A stretch of DNA of 64,000 nucleotides from Brachypterus glaber (Eukaryota > Arthropoda > Insecta > Coleoptera > Kateretidae). The stretch spans positions 33,445,026-33,509,025 of the forward strand of contig OY294048.1 in the NCBI GenBank assembly GCA_958510825.1. The letters are read 5' to 3'. The notes under the pieces were generated by a model. It made no database searches. It was not told the DNA's origin and was given only the letters and a program-made list of their open reading frames with translations. This document shows, in pieces, positions 10,839 to 21,402 of the stretch (position 1 is the first letter of the stretch; the number at the start of each line of letters is the position of its first letter). The translations under genes were made by a program, and so were the position numbers.

Positions 10839-11571
10839 TTTTGACTTCAAATTCGGATTCATCGCCAAAATACTTAGGAAAAAAAAAACTATTAACCTTT
10901 TTTGTGTGGCTACTATATTTTTTTTTTTGATAAAAATCGGGGTGGGGTAAGGGGGTAAAATGGGGTTAAAACTTTTTTTTATTTTTTATTTCAATTTATT
11001 TTTCGGATTTTTTTTTTGTTAATTTATTTATTTATTTTTATTTTTATTTTAATAAACCTAGACCTATAGGAGAAAGTATTATCTTGTTGGCAGCAGTTTT
11101 TTTCTTAGTGGAACTTGCAGAGATATGTTTAAACCTATATTTCTCAAAAACTATTGACCTTTGATCAAAAGGTCCAATATGTTTTTTACGTAAAATTAAT
11201 CAATAAATATTCATTTTTTACTGAAATTGTAAAATTCTTAAACATAAATTTTGTTGGAGAAATATATTACAGAAACACTTTAGAACGCACGCCTCTGACA
11301 TACACACAATTGTATTTTTGGGTAAGTAGGGGAATAAATAACTTATATTACCACTATTAACCGTACTTAATTTTAATGTGATAAGTCAAAGCATTTTCTT
11401 GTAATTACACAAAATCGATTTTCCTAATTTTAACTTGTTTTATGATATAAAAAAATCTGAGGGTGATGGAGACAAACGGCCTTCGGATTTGGATTCAGCG
11501 ACCCAAAATTAGTATAAACCTCTGTCAGGAATCTCAGTTAGAGAAATCTTCAGATTTGTCGACCAGTGTAA

Positions 11572-11640
11572 TTTATGAAACTTTGGGTGATCCAAGGTTT
11601 TATTTTTCGGTTATTATATTATTCACAGTGCCATTGCGCG
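11572..11640 (-). pseudogene. LINE A: fragment right of foldback element
   Basis: On the minus strand, NNRKIKPWITQSFI reads directly up to the foldback end. PWIT is the conserved block preceding the linker seen at 8615-8842. It lies on the other side of the foldback element, in the same orientation and expected order, which supports insertion of the foldback into LINE A. Confidence 0.5.
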
Positions 11641-11850
11641 CCAGCGCTAGAATAATATTAATATAATAATAAATTCGTTTGAATAACTTATTTATTACAA
11701 AACACCACCAAATCTAATTTTTGTACCAGTAAAGCACATAGTATGTATAATATTTTAATATTATTAAGGTTGCTGTGATTTTTTTTCTTAGGTTTAGTCC
11801 CGCAAATAAAGCCGTAAAATTAATTTTTAGTGTTGGTCGTGCAAAAATAA
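11620..11850 (+). repeat. Hairpin plus interspersed repeat, copy of 1836-2030
   Basis: Opens with the GC-core hairpin (GCGCGCCAGCGCTAGAATA) and continues with the block shared with 1836-2030, ending at TTGGTCGTGCAAAAA. The order suggests one non-autonomous element of unknown class. Confidence 0.5.
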
Positions 11851-12053
11851 CTTTATTTATTATTAAATAGTTAAATAGTTATTAAATGCTTAAAAGCATT
11901 TAAGCATTTATTTAAAAATGCTATTAAATGCATAGTTATTTTATTCTATTAACATTAGGTTTACTTACTGAGTTTAAAGGAGTAGATTTATTTTGTTACC
12001 TGTAAAAAGAAAAATATATTAATTTTAGTACTTACAAATTATAATAAATTATG

Positions 12054-12156
12054 CTATGAAAGACCCCCGTATCTCTATTTGTAGCATACCAAAATATTAC
12101 CCCGAGTTGACGTGAAAATGTTATGTGTCAAATGGAGATACGGGGGTCTTCCATAG
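12054..12156. mobile_element. Short palindromic MITE
   Basis: CTATGAAAGACCCCCGTATC at the left pairs with an end reading GATACGGGGGTCTTCCATAG. About 103 bp, arms about 27 bp, no coding capacity. No clear target duplication seen. Confidence 0.65.
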
Positions 12157-12305
12157 AACGGCAGATTAGGTGTCGGCCTGACATGAAATTTCTCGAAATA
12201 TTAGGAACCGAGACTCAAAAGCTTATTAAGTCCTTCCTTAAATACTTCTGTATATGAAATTAAATTACAGTAGGTAACTTTTTCTGAAAAACTGGAGTTT
12301 ATTAA

Positions 12306-12440
12306 GGACCACTTGCACCAACTTTTGGTACGGGATTATCTCAGCCTAACCGAGTTTAAGTTAAAAATGCTGCGTTCTGATTGGTCGGCCGTCAATTTAA
12401 TCCAAGTTTAAAGTTAAATCATCATTGGTGTAAGTGGCCC
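12306..12440. mobile_element. MITE with GGRCCACTT ends and TAA duplication
   Basis: Ends GGACCACTTGCACCAA and TTGGTGTAAGTGGCCC pair with few mismatches over 135 bp. TAA precedes (12303-12305) and follows (12441-12443). The 3-bp TWA duplication points to a PIF/Harbinger-type source transposase. Confidence 0.75.
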
Positions 12441-12494
12441 TAAATGACTGCTTTCAATGGAAACAGCAAAACTAATTAAAAGTCATCAAATGAT

Positions 12495-12704
12495 GAAGCT
12501 GATGTTTGCAACGTTTTTTTGCAACGAAAATTCAAATAGTATATTAAAGTACTACGTTTTTAGCGCACGAGTACAAGTTTAGAAAACAAGCCGCTTGCGG
12601 CGAGTTTTCTAAAGTACTAGTGCGCTAAAAACGTGTTATGGAATAAGTGCTTTAATATACTATTTGAATTTTCTATTCAAAAAAACGTTGCAAACTTCAG
12701 CTTC
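12495..12704. mobile_element. Palindromic MITE with 10-bp duplication
   Basis: A 210-bp near-palindrome. Ends GAAGCTGATGTTTGCAACG and CGTTGCAAACTTCAGCTTC differ at one position. The centre is a GC-rich CCGCTTGCGG core flanked by TTTTAGCGCAC arms. ATCAAATGAT flanks both sides (12485-12494 and 12705-12714), perfect over 10 bp. A 9-10-bp duplication is typical of Mutator-like elements. Confidence 0.8.
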
Positions 12705-12714
12705 ATCAAATGAT

Positions 12715-14339
12715 AAGTTTTGCTAGCAAACTGCTGAACGGCTAATATCTGTCACTTCTCACAACCACCATTTGAGGTTAGGAATACGCACAAAAAGTAC
12801 ATACCCCCGCTTTAAAAAAATCAATCAAAAGTAATCATCTTAAAACGTTGATCATAGCGTTCAGTAGTAATTCGACAGCTTTCGATGAGTTTCGATGAGT
12901 TTTGCTGTTCCCATTGAACGCAGCCAATATTTTTATTAGTCAAAATAATATTTTCTAAAAAATTTATTTAGTTTAGTTCATCAAAGGTTTCCTTACATGT
13001 ATACATATACAAAAAAAATATTATTTATAATTATAAATAATAATTTAAAAAAAAAGTTGTAACCCAAGAACTTTTTTCTTTTTTAATCGATTTTTTCAAA
13101 ACTGGTAAGATGGTTCCTCATAAAAAAATTAAGTTTTAAAAAGTTTACGTCAATTCGACTTTCCCTTAAGGGAACGTTCAAGTATTACGTAACACAAATT
13201 GTACCAAAATTAATACACTTCATACGCCGCACAGTGGGAAAATTCAGCTTTTTTTTTGGACAAAATTCTGCCGACGGTAGAGAATTCGATCAATAAAAAA
13301 AAAAAAGTACTCGTTAGTCTTTATGTTTTAGAGTAAAACTGCGGCAAAGTAGCTTTGCGTTAACCTAATCTAAAAAATCTAGACCAATTTTGGGTCCCAA
13401 TTTTGTTAACTAAATTGGTCCAAATATTTAATCTGCGATAACTCAGTCAATTTTCTTCGTAAAACGATGAGTTTTTTTGTCAAGTTAAATATGAAAAATT
13501 ACAAAAAGCTGCAATTGCATTTTTTTTGATTAAAAAGAATTATTTTAATTTTTCCTTTTTTTAAAAAGATCTTTTTTATTATGTGTTAAAAATATTAGTT
13601 TTTTTTTTAATTTATTTTTTACTTTTTTTAATTTTTTCGCAAAAAGAAAATAAAAAAAAATTGTTTAAAATTTCTTTTTACGTTATTAGAGTTATTAATT
13701 AAAAACATTATTTTTATACAATTTTAAAAAGCCTTTGCTCCCTTATGGTTTTGTTTACGGACCTATTTACCTATAGTGGTTATTCATGTTTTTTTATGTA
13801 GAATTATCTCCTTTAATATGTGACATAAGACTGCAAACACCGTGTATATCATTTTATTTTTTGTCCAGGACGTTTGGCGTTGGCATTTTTGGAAAACTTG
13901 AAACTACCAAATTAAAACCTTTTTTAAATTGCCTTTTAGCGCTTCTGCGCGAAGAGTTTAATAATAAATAATAAATGAGTTATTTTGGACCACGGCATTA
14001 AACAGCTAACTATTAATATTTCACTTTAAAGTGGGTTTAATTTGTCTGCGACAAGTCAGGAAAATGTTGTTTTACTTTTATCGAGCACTTCTTCTCGAAG
14101 CGAGCAAACTCTAGCTAATTAAAAGTAAACTTGGTTATGTTATTTTTATACTTTGTGTTTTATTCTTCTTTCGGTAAGAAAAACAATATACAGCGCGGTC
14201 CAAAATTCACCTTACCCCCTCTTAACTTTTGGACGAGTTAAGATATCGACTTTAAATTTGCAACAATTTTTAGCTCTTAAAATGAGGACAGGGAGCAAGG
14301 TGGATTTTTTTTTAATTGAAAAGGAGGTCGTGGGATACA
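12715..14339. other. AT-rich non-coding DNA
   Basis: No gene seen. Contains a fragment of the GGGAACGTT MITE family at 13170-13205, an AT palindrome near 13015-13045 and long A/T runs at 13500-13700. A weak inverted repeat around 14075-14130 (TTTTACTTTTA ... TAAAAGTAAA) encloses a TCTCGAAGCGAGC core. Confidence 0.45.
13170..13205 (+). mobile_element. GGGAACGTT MITE, terminal fragment
   Basis: GGGAACGTTCAAGTATTACG matches the end of the complete copy at 35485-35632, then diverges. Confidence 0.6.
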
Positions 14340-14342
14340 TTA

Positions 14343-15629
14343 CACAGCCCCACAAAAAAAAAAGTCGGGATCTCTAGACCAGACATGTGTATCCTTATGT
14401 ATTTTTGCCCGCTGAATCCGAATCCGAGGTCAGAAAAAGCCCTACACCCCAGGAATTGGCCCCAGAGGCCGAAAATGGCCGCTGAAAGGTGTGAAACGGG
14501 AATTCCGGCATGACGGATGCTCAGGGCAGGTTGAGATTGCATTCTCAAGGCAAAGTCGAATTAGTGGCTAACGGTGGTTAGATCCGACAGGCATCGCGGC
14601 CCCTGAGGCCGGAAAATGGGCCCTTGGGGCCCGAAAAATCGAGATTTTCACGTCGGGATCGCAGTACTTGGATTTTCTTGAAACTTCAAACTGCAGCTAC
14701 GTAAAGAGGCTGGAACCTCTTCCAGGCCCATTGAAATTCACGCCCAGGGTCCGGAAAATGGGCCCTCAGGGCAGGAAAATCAAGATTTCCACGTCGTCAT
14801 CACGGCATTGACTTTCAAACTCAGGAAACACTGACGATGTTGGAACAATTCGTGGCTCATTGGAATGTATGCCCGAGGCCCAGAAAATGGGCCTGAAGGG
14901 CCGGAAATCGAGAATCCCATGTCAGAATCACGGCACTCAAGTTTATATGGACTTTCAAACTCAGGCTTTGAACCGTTCCACCATCTTGGGTGTTTCTCAA
15001 GTTTAAAAGTCCGTAGAAACCCGAGCGCCGTGATGCCGGCATGAAATTTTGATTTTCTGGTCCTAAGGGTCCATTTTCTGGGCCCGGGCATGAATTACAA
15101 TGGGCCTCGAAATGTTGCTACATTGCCAGTGTTTCCGTGAGTTTTAGAGTCCATAGAAATTTGAGTGCCGTGATGACGACGTGGAAATCTTGATTTTCCC
15201 GCCCTGAGGGCCCGTTTTTCGGACCCTGGGTGTGAATTTCAATGGGCCTGGAAGAGGTTCCAGCCTCTTTACGTTGCTGCAGTTTGAAGTTACAAGAAAA
15301 TCGAAGTGCTGCGATACCGACGTGAAAATCTCGATTTTTCGGCCCCCAGGGGCCCATTTTCCGGCCTCAGGGGCCGCGATGCCTGTCGGATCTAAGCTCG
15401 GTTACCCACTAATTCGACTTTGCCTTGAGAATGCAATCTCAACCTGCCCTGAGCATCCGTCATGCCGGAATTCCCGTTTCACACCTTTCAGCGGCCATTT
15501 TCGGCCTCTGGGGCCAATTCCTGGGGTGTAGAGCTTTTTCTGACCTCGGATTCGGATTCAGCGGGCCAAAATACATAAGGATACACATGTCTGGTCTAGA
15601 GATCCGGACTTTTTTTTTGTGGGGCTGTG
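14343..15629. mobile_element. Foldback element 2, GC-rich, with repeated units in each arm
   Basis: A 1,287-bp palindrome with ends CACAGCCCCAC and GTGGGGCTGTG, flanked by TTA at 14340-14342 and 15630-15632. Each arm has three units of about 110-150 bp, with a GGCCC..GGGCC core, a CGAGATTTTCACGTCG-like segment and an AGGCCCATT-like segment. Left-arm units run forward and right-arm units are inverted. The interior is markedly GC-richer than the surroundings. A CGCTGAATCCGAATCCGAGG motif near both ends is shared with foldback element 1, so both are probably the same superfamily. Several short open frames on both strands are by-products of the palindrome and GC content. Confidence 0.85.
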
Positions 15630-15632
15630 TTA

Positions 15633-16469
15633 TTTTAAAGCTTATAAAATATTCTATTCGACTATATATTTTTTATTTTTTTTAGACATTTTTTTTTTGG
15701 GGGGGGGGGTTAAAATAGGGTTAAAAATAAAAATTAAAATATATCGATTTATTTATCAAATAAAGAGTTAAAAATATGAAATATACATATGAAACTTCAT
15801 TAAAAAACATATTAAATGGGAACAATAGTACCTTTAAATCCCACACCAAAACACACCCCTCATTAACTCCCCCTTGGAACCACCACAAACTTGTTTTTTC
15901 AAGAAGTTTAGTTTTTTTTTGGTAATTTTCTTCAAAAAAACATCTTTTTTAAAAGTATTTAAAAACTTTGAAAAAAAATTCTATTTTTTCAAAAAAAAAA
16001 AATATATATATATATTGTTATTTTAGGATACTTCCCTTTAGGGTAAATATAAAGTGTGATACACAGTGCTTTTAAAATCACTAAAAAAAACTATGCGGGT
16101 GATACAACTGTACTTACATACATATACAATGCCTGTCTAAACCTTAAAAAGTCCGCCCCCGTTCAATATTGTGCCCACCTAAACATATAAAATATATACC
16201 AAAAAATATTTGGATGCTGTTATTTACGTGTTCCTAATTTTAAGTTGGTATCATACAGTTTAAGGCTAAAGGCGAGACGGACTTTTGACAAGCACGGTAT
16301 GTGTAGGTTATAGGAAATGCAATACCGAAACCAGTATTACCATAATACCGGTATTTTTCCCAAAATCGCTATTGAAAATACCGGTATTTTAAAGTCAATA
16401 CCAGTTTTTTACTAGGCCATAAAAATGCCTAAGTAACATATAATTTACACGAGAGAACTTGGAACTAAT
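15633..16469. other. Low-complexity AT-rich DNA
   Basis: Poly-T and a G run near 15690-15710, A runs and a short TA repeat near 15996-16016. Around 16320-16405, TACCGGTATTTT-like phrases occur several times in both orientations. No gene seen. Confidence 0.5.
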
Positions 16470-16979
16470 GTATAAGTTTTGTCCCTTGTTATACCATGTC
16501 GTACAAAATGCATGAACTAAAATCCGTGCCAAATTTCAGATTAGAAAAAAACGAAATTTGGCATACACCTACTTCATTAAAAAAAAAATTAAACAGTTAA
16601 CTATTTTTTAAACAAGATTTTCTGTCAAATTTTAAATTAAAACAATAAAATTAGCACCATACTTTATTTGAAAATTAAAAAATATATATATTCTTTTTTT
16701 AAACCCTTCTGCTCCAGCTGGTTTTTTAAGGTATAGGGACCTTAACAGATTAAAAATATGGAAAATCCCGTATACGAATATTCAAATGTGGATATTGTGC
16801 TGAATTTTGCTATACCTAAAGATATCCATACTTAAAATCTACGTCGTAGATACAATTGAGCGAAAGGCGTTAATTTTTTAATGAATTGGGTGGTTGGTGT
16901 TTTTTTAAGCCAAAATTTTGCACAATTTATGCATTTTGCATGACATGGTATAACAAGGGATAAAATTTAAATGATTGTA
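16470..16979. mobile_element. Non-autonomous DNA transposon with 8-bp duplication
   Basis: An inverted pair near the ends (left TCCCTTGTTATACCATGTCG; right CATGGTATAACAAGGGA with GCATTTTGCATGA) pairs over about 40 bp. GAACTAAT flanks both sides at 16462-16469 and 16980-16987. No coding capacity. The 8-bp duplication would fit a hAT-type source, but the outermost ends pair poorly, so exact boundaries are uncertain. Confidence 0.55.
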
Positions 16980-16987
16980 GAACTAAT

Positions 16988-18209
16988 ATTTAAATAATGA
17001 ATCATCTTCAATTGTTTTTTTATATATTTTTTATGTAAAATTTACACTGTAAATGTTAGGTATCTTTATTTAAATATACATATTTATTTTTTTAAGTTTA
17101 TTTTATTTATTTATTGGTTTATTAGATCATTTGTTTTCATTAAAAAATCGACTCTTGACTAACATTATTTAATCTTTTAGATTACCGGTATTGATACAGA
17201 TATTTTTATTTTAAAAATCCTTATGATTAATTCTTATTATTATTTATAACCACAGGTCGGGGACTTGCGAGCTATGACTCATCTTTGTGTCATCTTTTTT
17301 AACTGTCCGACAGCCGTCTTCGCTCGCTTCTCAGAAGTGTTAAATTTATGCTACGCTCATGAACGTATGAACAAATCGCTAATTTCCGAGGTCTAGTTAT
17401 AACTAATAATTAAATTTAATTTTACTGTAAAAATCATAGTTAAAATTTAATTTAAATGGTTTTGATTTTTTTTTCTAATTATAATTATTTATAAGAAAGG
17501 GGTCTATGCTTTTTGTAGTTTTTAGTTTTATTTTTTCTTTTGTTTTCATTGTAAAACGAAATCTAAAACTGCTGAATTAAATAAACTAAAAACTAAGTTA
17601 TTAGGTACATATTAAAAAAAAAAAACTTCTAAAGGTCCACATTATCCGCACGCTGTAGCCGGTTGAGAATAATAGCGACCCAATCTATCTACGTATACAT
17701 GTATGCCATAATATGGCATTGCCATATAGTAAATCCCATATACTTAAATATATTTTTTAACATAAAGTCTTCGTATTTTTTTGTTATTTTATTTTCTTTA
17801 CAAGGATCAATATTAAGAACGAAAATAAAAGAAAAAGGGACGTCTTCGTTTTAGTCTTGGTTAAGCTTTTAAAACTCGAGTATTTTTCTCGGTGTAACAA
17901 TACAAAAACAACTTATAAATGCAAAAATGCACCTGTATTTTAATCAGCTACTTGTTTTTATCTTCTTTGATTAAAAAATTAATATAAAATAAATAATTTA
18001 AGTCAATGTGCATTAATTTAATTTAGTTCGTTTAAAACATGGCAAAAATATTAGAATAGCCTAAAGAAGATTTAGGATTAATCGAAAAAATAAGTGTCAG
18101 ACAGATAAAAAGCTTCCAAACCAATGAAGAAAAATATATTTGCCAGGTAAGAAATTTATTATATATTACCAAAATATATTTTTGTTGAAGAAGTGTCATT
18201 AAAGTTAAT
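16988..18209. other. AT-rich non-coding DNA
   Basis: No gene, RNA gene or clear repeat recognised. Mostly A/T runs; a slightly GC-richer island at 17245-17345 has no recognisable structure. Confidence 0.5.
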
Positions 18210-18617
18210 GGAGCTCTCTACAACTAGAATTATGAAACAAAAGACGTCTACCCTATCTCTATCTCATTTGTGCTACAATTTCCAGCCAACCAAATAAATA
18301 CTGTATTTGTTTTTCATACAACAAATACAGTATTTATTTGGTTGGCCGGAAAGTGTAGCACTGAGCGGCACGAACGAACATAGCTAATGTAAATCTGTAG
18401 AATAAGATAATTTTACTAAAATTTAGATGGCGCCAGTAATTTCTTTAATAAAAATACTATAGTTACACTTTTCGCCCGGCCAAGTAAATATTGTATTTGT
18501 TCAACAAAGAAAAAATACAGAATTTGTTTGGTTGGGTGTAAGTGGGAGTGTATGTATGTCTTCTATCCTTTTTGGGTAGAACTTTTGTCCCTTTCTAATC
18601 TAACGGGAGAAATCGCC
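18210..18617 (+). mobile_element. Double-hairpin MITE, copy 1
   Basis: Ends GGAGCTCTCTAC and CGGGAGAAATCGCC, flanked by AAT/ATT. Inside are two long hairpins. The first (about 18285-18352) has a near-perfect stem from CCAACCAAATAAATACTG to its complement. The second (about 18475-18536) is a diverged version of the same stem. No coding capacity. This copy carries about 9 extra bases near 18451 compared with copies 2 and 4. Confidence 0.85.
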
Positions 18618-19030
18618 ATTAGAAAAGTATTCTAGTTCATTCGAATTTTTAGTACTTTCAGATGAAAAAAAAGTTTTAAACCAGAAGAGGTCGACTTTCG
18701 TAATTGTTTTTAATAGTAGTAGCACTGGTATGCCTAAAGGTATTTGTTAGAGTCATTGGACTTTTTTGCAAACCACAAATTCGTAAGTTAATAAACAATA
18801 TTTAAATAATTACATATAAATACTAGCTATGTATTCCGTTCTGCGTACGGGATGGCTTACGTTTACACGCTACCTTCGTTAAATGAGGTTTCCCCCTAAA
18901 AACAAGACTTTACGTCAATAAATATAATTTTTTAACAAAATTATTACTAGATTTTTTTGAGTTTAATATAATATAATATAATATTGTTATGGCTGGTTTA
19001 ATATTTTTAATCCGTATGAATTAGTTTTAA
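18618..19030. other. AT-rich non-coding DNA
   Basis: No feature seen apart from short ATAATATA repeats near 18967-18985. Confidence 0.45.
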
Positions 19031-19260
19031 TTGTTTCTATTTGAAGCAGGACCAAAAAATAATCAATTTAAATTTAATTCGTCTGTATTTGTACATGCGA
19101 AATATCATTTTTAATTAGCCGCTATTTGCAAATGTGTAACATGTTTTAATTCGTTTTAATTTGCATATTCGGGATACTATTGGATAATATTTGCAAATGC
19201 GTAACATTTTAATTCGTTTTAATTTGTTTATACGGAATATCATTTTTCTACGACTGCTTT
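19031..19260. repeat. About 60-bp tandem repeat, block 1
   Basis: Three or so units with TTTGCAAATGYGTAACAT, ATTCGTTTTAATTTG and CGGAATATCATTTTT. The same unit resumes at 19965-20110, so the block was interrupted or rearranged. Confidence 0.65.
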
Positions 19261-19837
19261 AGAATGTAAGCAAATACACACACTTTTCAAACACAGAATG
19301 AATCCATTCTAGCTCTAGATACGGTATGAATATTCCGTATCAAGTGTTAGAATGAGCACATGTAGTGCCATCTCTTGTTTATAAAATTAAAGAAAACTGT
19401 AGCAAAATTAGCAAAAATATATATATTTTATCATGAAATGATAAATAATTTAAATCAATTTAAAGTTTTGCTTTAAAATTACATAAAAGTTTATTAGTTT
19501 TTCTTAATATTTGACCAGTTTTTTATCAATTTAGTTCAAAAAACTAAAACTGCTCCATCTGTTGTTAAATATTTATACCTGTTATCTGTCCCAACAATCT
19601 GACATAACCTTCAATTTTTGCATTATAATTTGTAAATATGTGCAAAAATTAAATAAAAATCTTTTTTAAGTACTGATTTGATAAAATTATTAACATCAAT
19701 TGCTTTATTTAAAAATATGTGTTTTGTTGCATTTACAATGTCGAGTTACAAAAAACATTGTTTTTAACCTTGTCCGCAGTTTAAAGCCATACAGTGTTTC
19801 ATATTTGCAGTCGAAGAAAAAGTATAGTCTACAACAC

Positions 19838-19936
19838 GTATGGAATAGTCATTCCGCGCTCGCGGGACCGTCATACTCGCCTACCGACTCGTATGACAAA
19901 CTTTCCGCTCGCGCGGAATATTGTCTATTCCATACT
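19838..19936. mobile_element. Small palindromic element between satellite blocks
   Basis: GTATGGAATAGTCATTCCGC at the left pairs imperfectly with an end reading GGAATATTGTCTATTCCATAC. The centre is GC-rich (CGCTCGCGG and CCGCTCGCGCGG). Probably a MITE; duplication not clear. Confidence 0.5.
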
Positions 19937-19964
19937 AGTTATAGAATATACTATTTTAAGTAGA

Positions 19965-20110
19965 TACATTTGCAAATGCGTATCGGATTTGATTCGTTTT
20001 AATTTGTACATGCGGAATATCATTTTTAATTAGCGATTTTTCGCAAATGCGTTTCTGATACAATATAATATATGCATATTATGCGGAATATCATTTTCAA
20101 TTAATATTGT
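19965..20110. repeat. About 60-bp tandem repeat, block 2
   Basis: Two or more units of the repeat seen at 19031-19260: GCAAATGCGT, GATTCGTTTTAATTTG, GCGGAATATCATTTT. Confidence 0.65.
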
Positions 20111-20141
20111 TAATTGTAGCACTGTTAAGTAAAACTGCTTT

Positions 20142-20256
20142 GGGAACGTTTAAGTATTACGTAACGCAAAGGTTGATCATTTTGAACCCCCACCCCCTCC
20201 GTAACGCTATTTTCCTATACCATTAACATGGGCGTAACACTCCAAAATGACCCCCA
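20142..20256 (+). mobile_element. GGGAACGTT MITE, one-ended copy
   Basis: Matches the complete copy at 35485-35632, read in the opposite orientation, from the terminal GGGAACGTT through CGTAACGCTATTTTCCTA to AAAATGACC. The second terminal arm is missing. The copy at 24772-24882 stops at about the same place. Confidence 0.7.
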
Positions 20257-20309
20257 CCAGCTGGAGCAGAAGCGGATAAAAGACATGGTGGTTGGCGATC
20301 AAGTTCTTT
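20257..20309 (+). repeat. Repeat phrase shared with 22650-22700
   Basis: AAAAGACATGGTGGTTGGCG followed by ATCAAGTTCTTT occurs again near 22670-22705 without the Jockey insertion, and its continuation appears at 21005-21140. It is the pre-insertion host of the Jockey LINE. Confidence 0.6.
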
Positions 20310-20744
20310 GGGATCAGCACGTCCAAAATACCCTCCAAATAGCAAACACCCGCCTCTCCAAACTCTACCCTCTTATAGGGAGAAAGAGCCCCCTATCAAT
20401 TAAAAACAAACTTCTACTTTACAACCAAACTCTAAAGCCAGTACTCCTCTATGGAGCACCAGCCTGGAACAAAATCACCCTTAAAAAAACGCTCTCAGCC
20501 AAACTTCAGGCCTTTCAAAACAAGGTACTCAGAATATGCATTGATGCCCCCTGGTTCATGCGGAACAACCAAATTCACAGAGATCTCGACATGCCCCTCC
20601 CAAAAAACGGAAATCATCCGATACAGTAAGTCTTTTATACAAGACAATTTAGACCACCCAAACCCCCTCATCTCAAATTTTCTAGATTACGATCATGAAA
20701 TCCACTACACTTACAAAAAGATCAAAAATGTCCTCAACCAGTAA
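20310..20744 (+). pseudogene. Jockey ORF2 C-terminal fragment, frameshifted
   Basis: Read from 20310 it gives the end of a Jockey-clade ORF2: IANTRLSKLYPLIGRKSPLS, then LLYGAPAWNK, then KLQAFQNKVLRICIDAPWF and HRDLDMPLP. After a frame break near 20605 the homologous frame continues (HPNPLI, then a short tail) and stops at 20744. The catalytic motifs lie upstream and are absent through 5' truncation, so it is non-functional. The ATG at 20228 belongs to the upstream MITE and is not a natural start. Confidence 0.8.
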
Positions 20745-21004
20745 TGGTGCCCACAAACACAGGACAGGTGCATCTCCAGCACCAGTGAACTAGTTTCACT
20801 CCCCCCACACCTCCCTCCAATCCCTACTCCATCCCCCCAAATCCCCCTCCCACCTTCCTCGTCGCAACACCCAAAAATTCATGACAGATGCAAATCAGCA
20901 TCAGTGAGCAGAGACTCACTCCCCCAATTATCCATTCAAATTAATTCAAATTTTAGATAAATGAGCCATAGGCACTGAGCCTGTCTCTTAAAGACCAAAC
21001 AAAT
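20310..21004 (+). mobile_element. Jockey-type LINE, 5'-truncated, 13-bp duplication
   Basis: GATCAAGTTCTTT flanks both sides (20297-20309 and 21005-21017). The paralogue near 22680-22705 has a single GATGAAGTTCTTTT at the equivalent site, serving as a near-empty site. The element holds only the last part of ORF2 and a 3' UTR with two similar CAGCAY-CAGTGA phrases. It is GC-richer than its surroundings, as Jockey elements often are. Confidence 0.8.
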
Positions 21005-21017
21005 GATCAAGTTCTTT

Positions 21018-21284
21018 TGCTGAAGGATATGTCGTAGATTCTTTACAGAATAAACAAGAATTTTTAAAGAAAAATTTTGCAGGAAGATCCTAAATTGACT
21101 TTTAACTTTTGACTTTTATTGGAAGTAATGATTTCAACATGATTTCTGCATAGAGAAGGAAAGAGAACCATTAGTCCAGCCTGAGTAAGATTATTTTGTG
21201 ACAGAACGGGGTAGCGAAATGACGTAACGCAATATATCTGACCTTGCGCAGTACGCATCTCTATCAGCTGTGAAATGTTGTGGG
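21018..21284. repeat. Continuation of repeat interrupted by Jockey
   Basis: GGAAGATCCTAAATTGACTTT and TAATGATT-CAAC phrases recur at 22765-22812, continuing the host repeat after the Jockey insertion. The remainder (21140-21284) shows no feature. Confidence 0.5.
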
Positions 21285-21402
21285 TCGGAAAACAATTCAT
21301 CACCCCAGTATTCATTTGTCTTATCTCCAAAAATCCCCCAGTAAAAATCTTAAAATGTTCAAAAATAGAGATATGGCAAACCAATACTGGGGTGACGAAT
21401 TA
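21285..21402. mobile_element. Small inverted-repeat element
   Basis: AATTCATCACCCCAGTATTC at the left pairs with AATACTGGGGTGACGAATT at the right, about 118 bp. Similar phrases near 708 suggest more copies. Non-coding. Confidence 0.6.

Larger units (their letters stand above)
8843..11568. mobile_element. Foldback element 1, long inverted arms, TAA duplication
   Basis: The ends are CACTGGTCGAC and GTCGACCAGTG, flanked by TAA at 8840-8842 and 11569-11571. The arms (8843-9611 and about 10838-11568) are imperfect inverted copies over some 730-770 bp. Each includes a GAATCC..AATCCGAAGG motif close to the end and a pyrimidine-rich stretch with CCCCATTTTACCCCC. The 3-bp TWA duplication fits PIF/Harbinger-type integration, but no transposase is present. 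The loop holds LINE B (9612-10838). The element interrupts LINE A. Confidence 0.8.

Noticed and set aside
14312..15685. Many open frames on both strands in the GC-rich region as genes
   Set aside because: They mirror each other because the DNA is a palindrome, and open length follows from high GC. No protein motif is recognisable.
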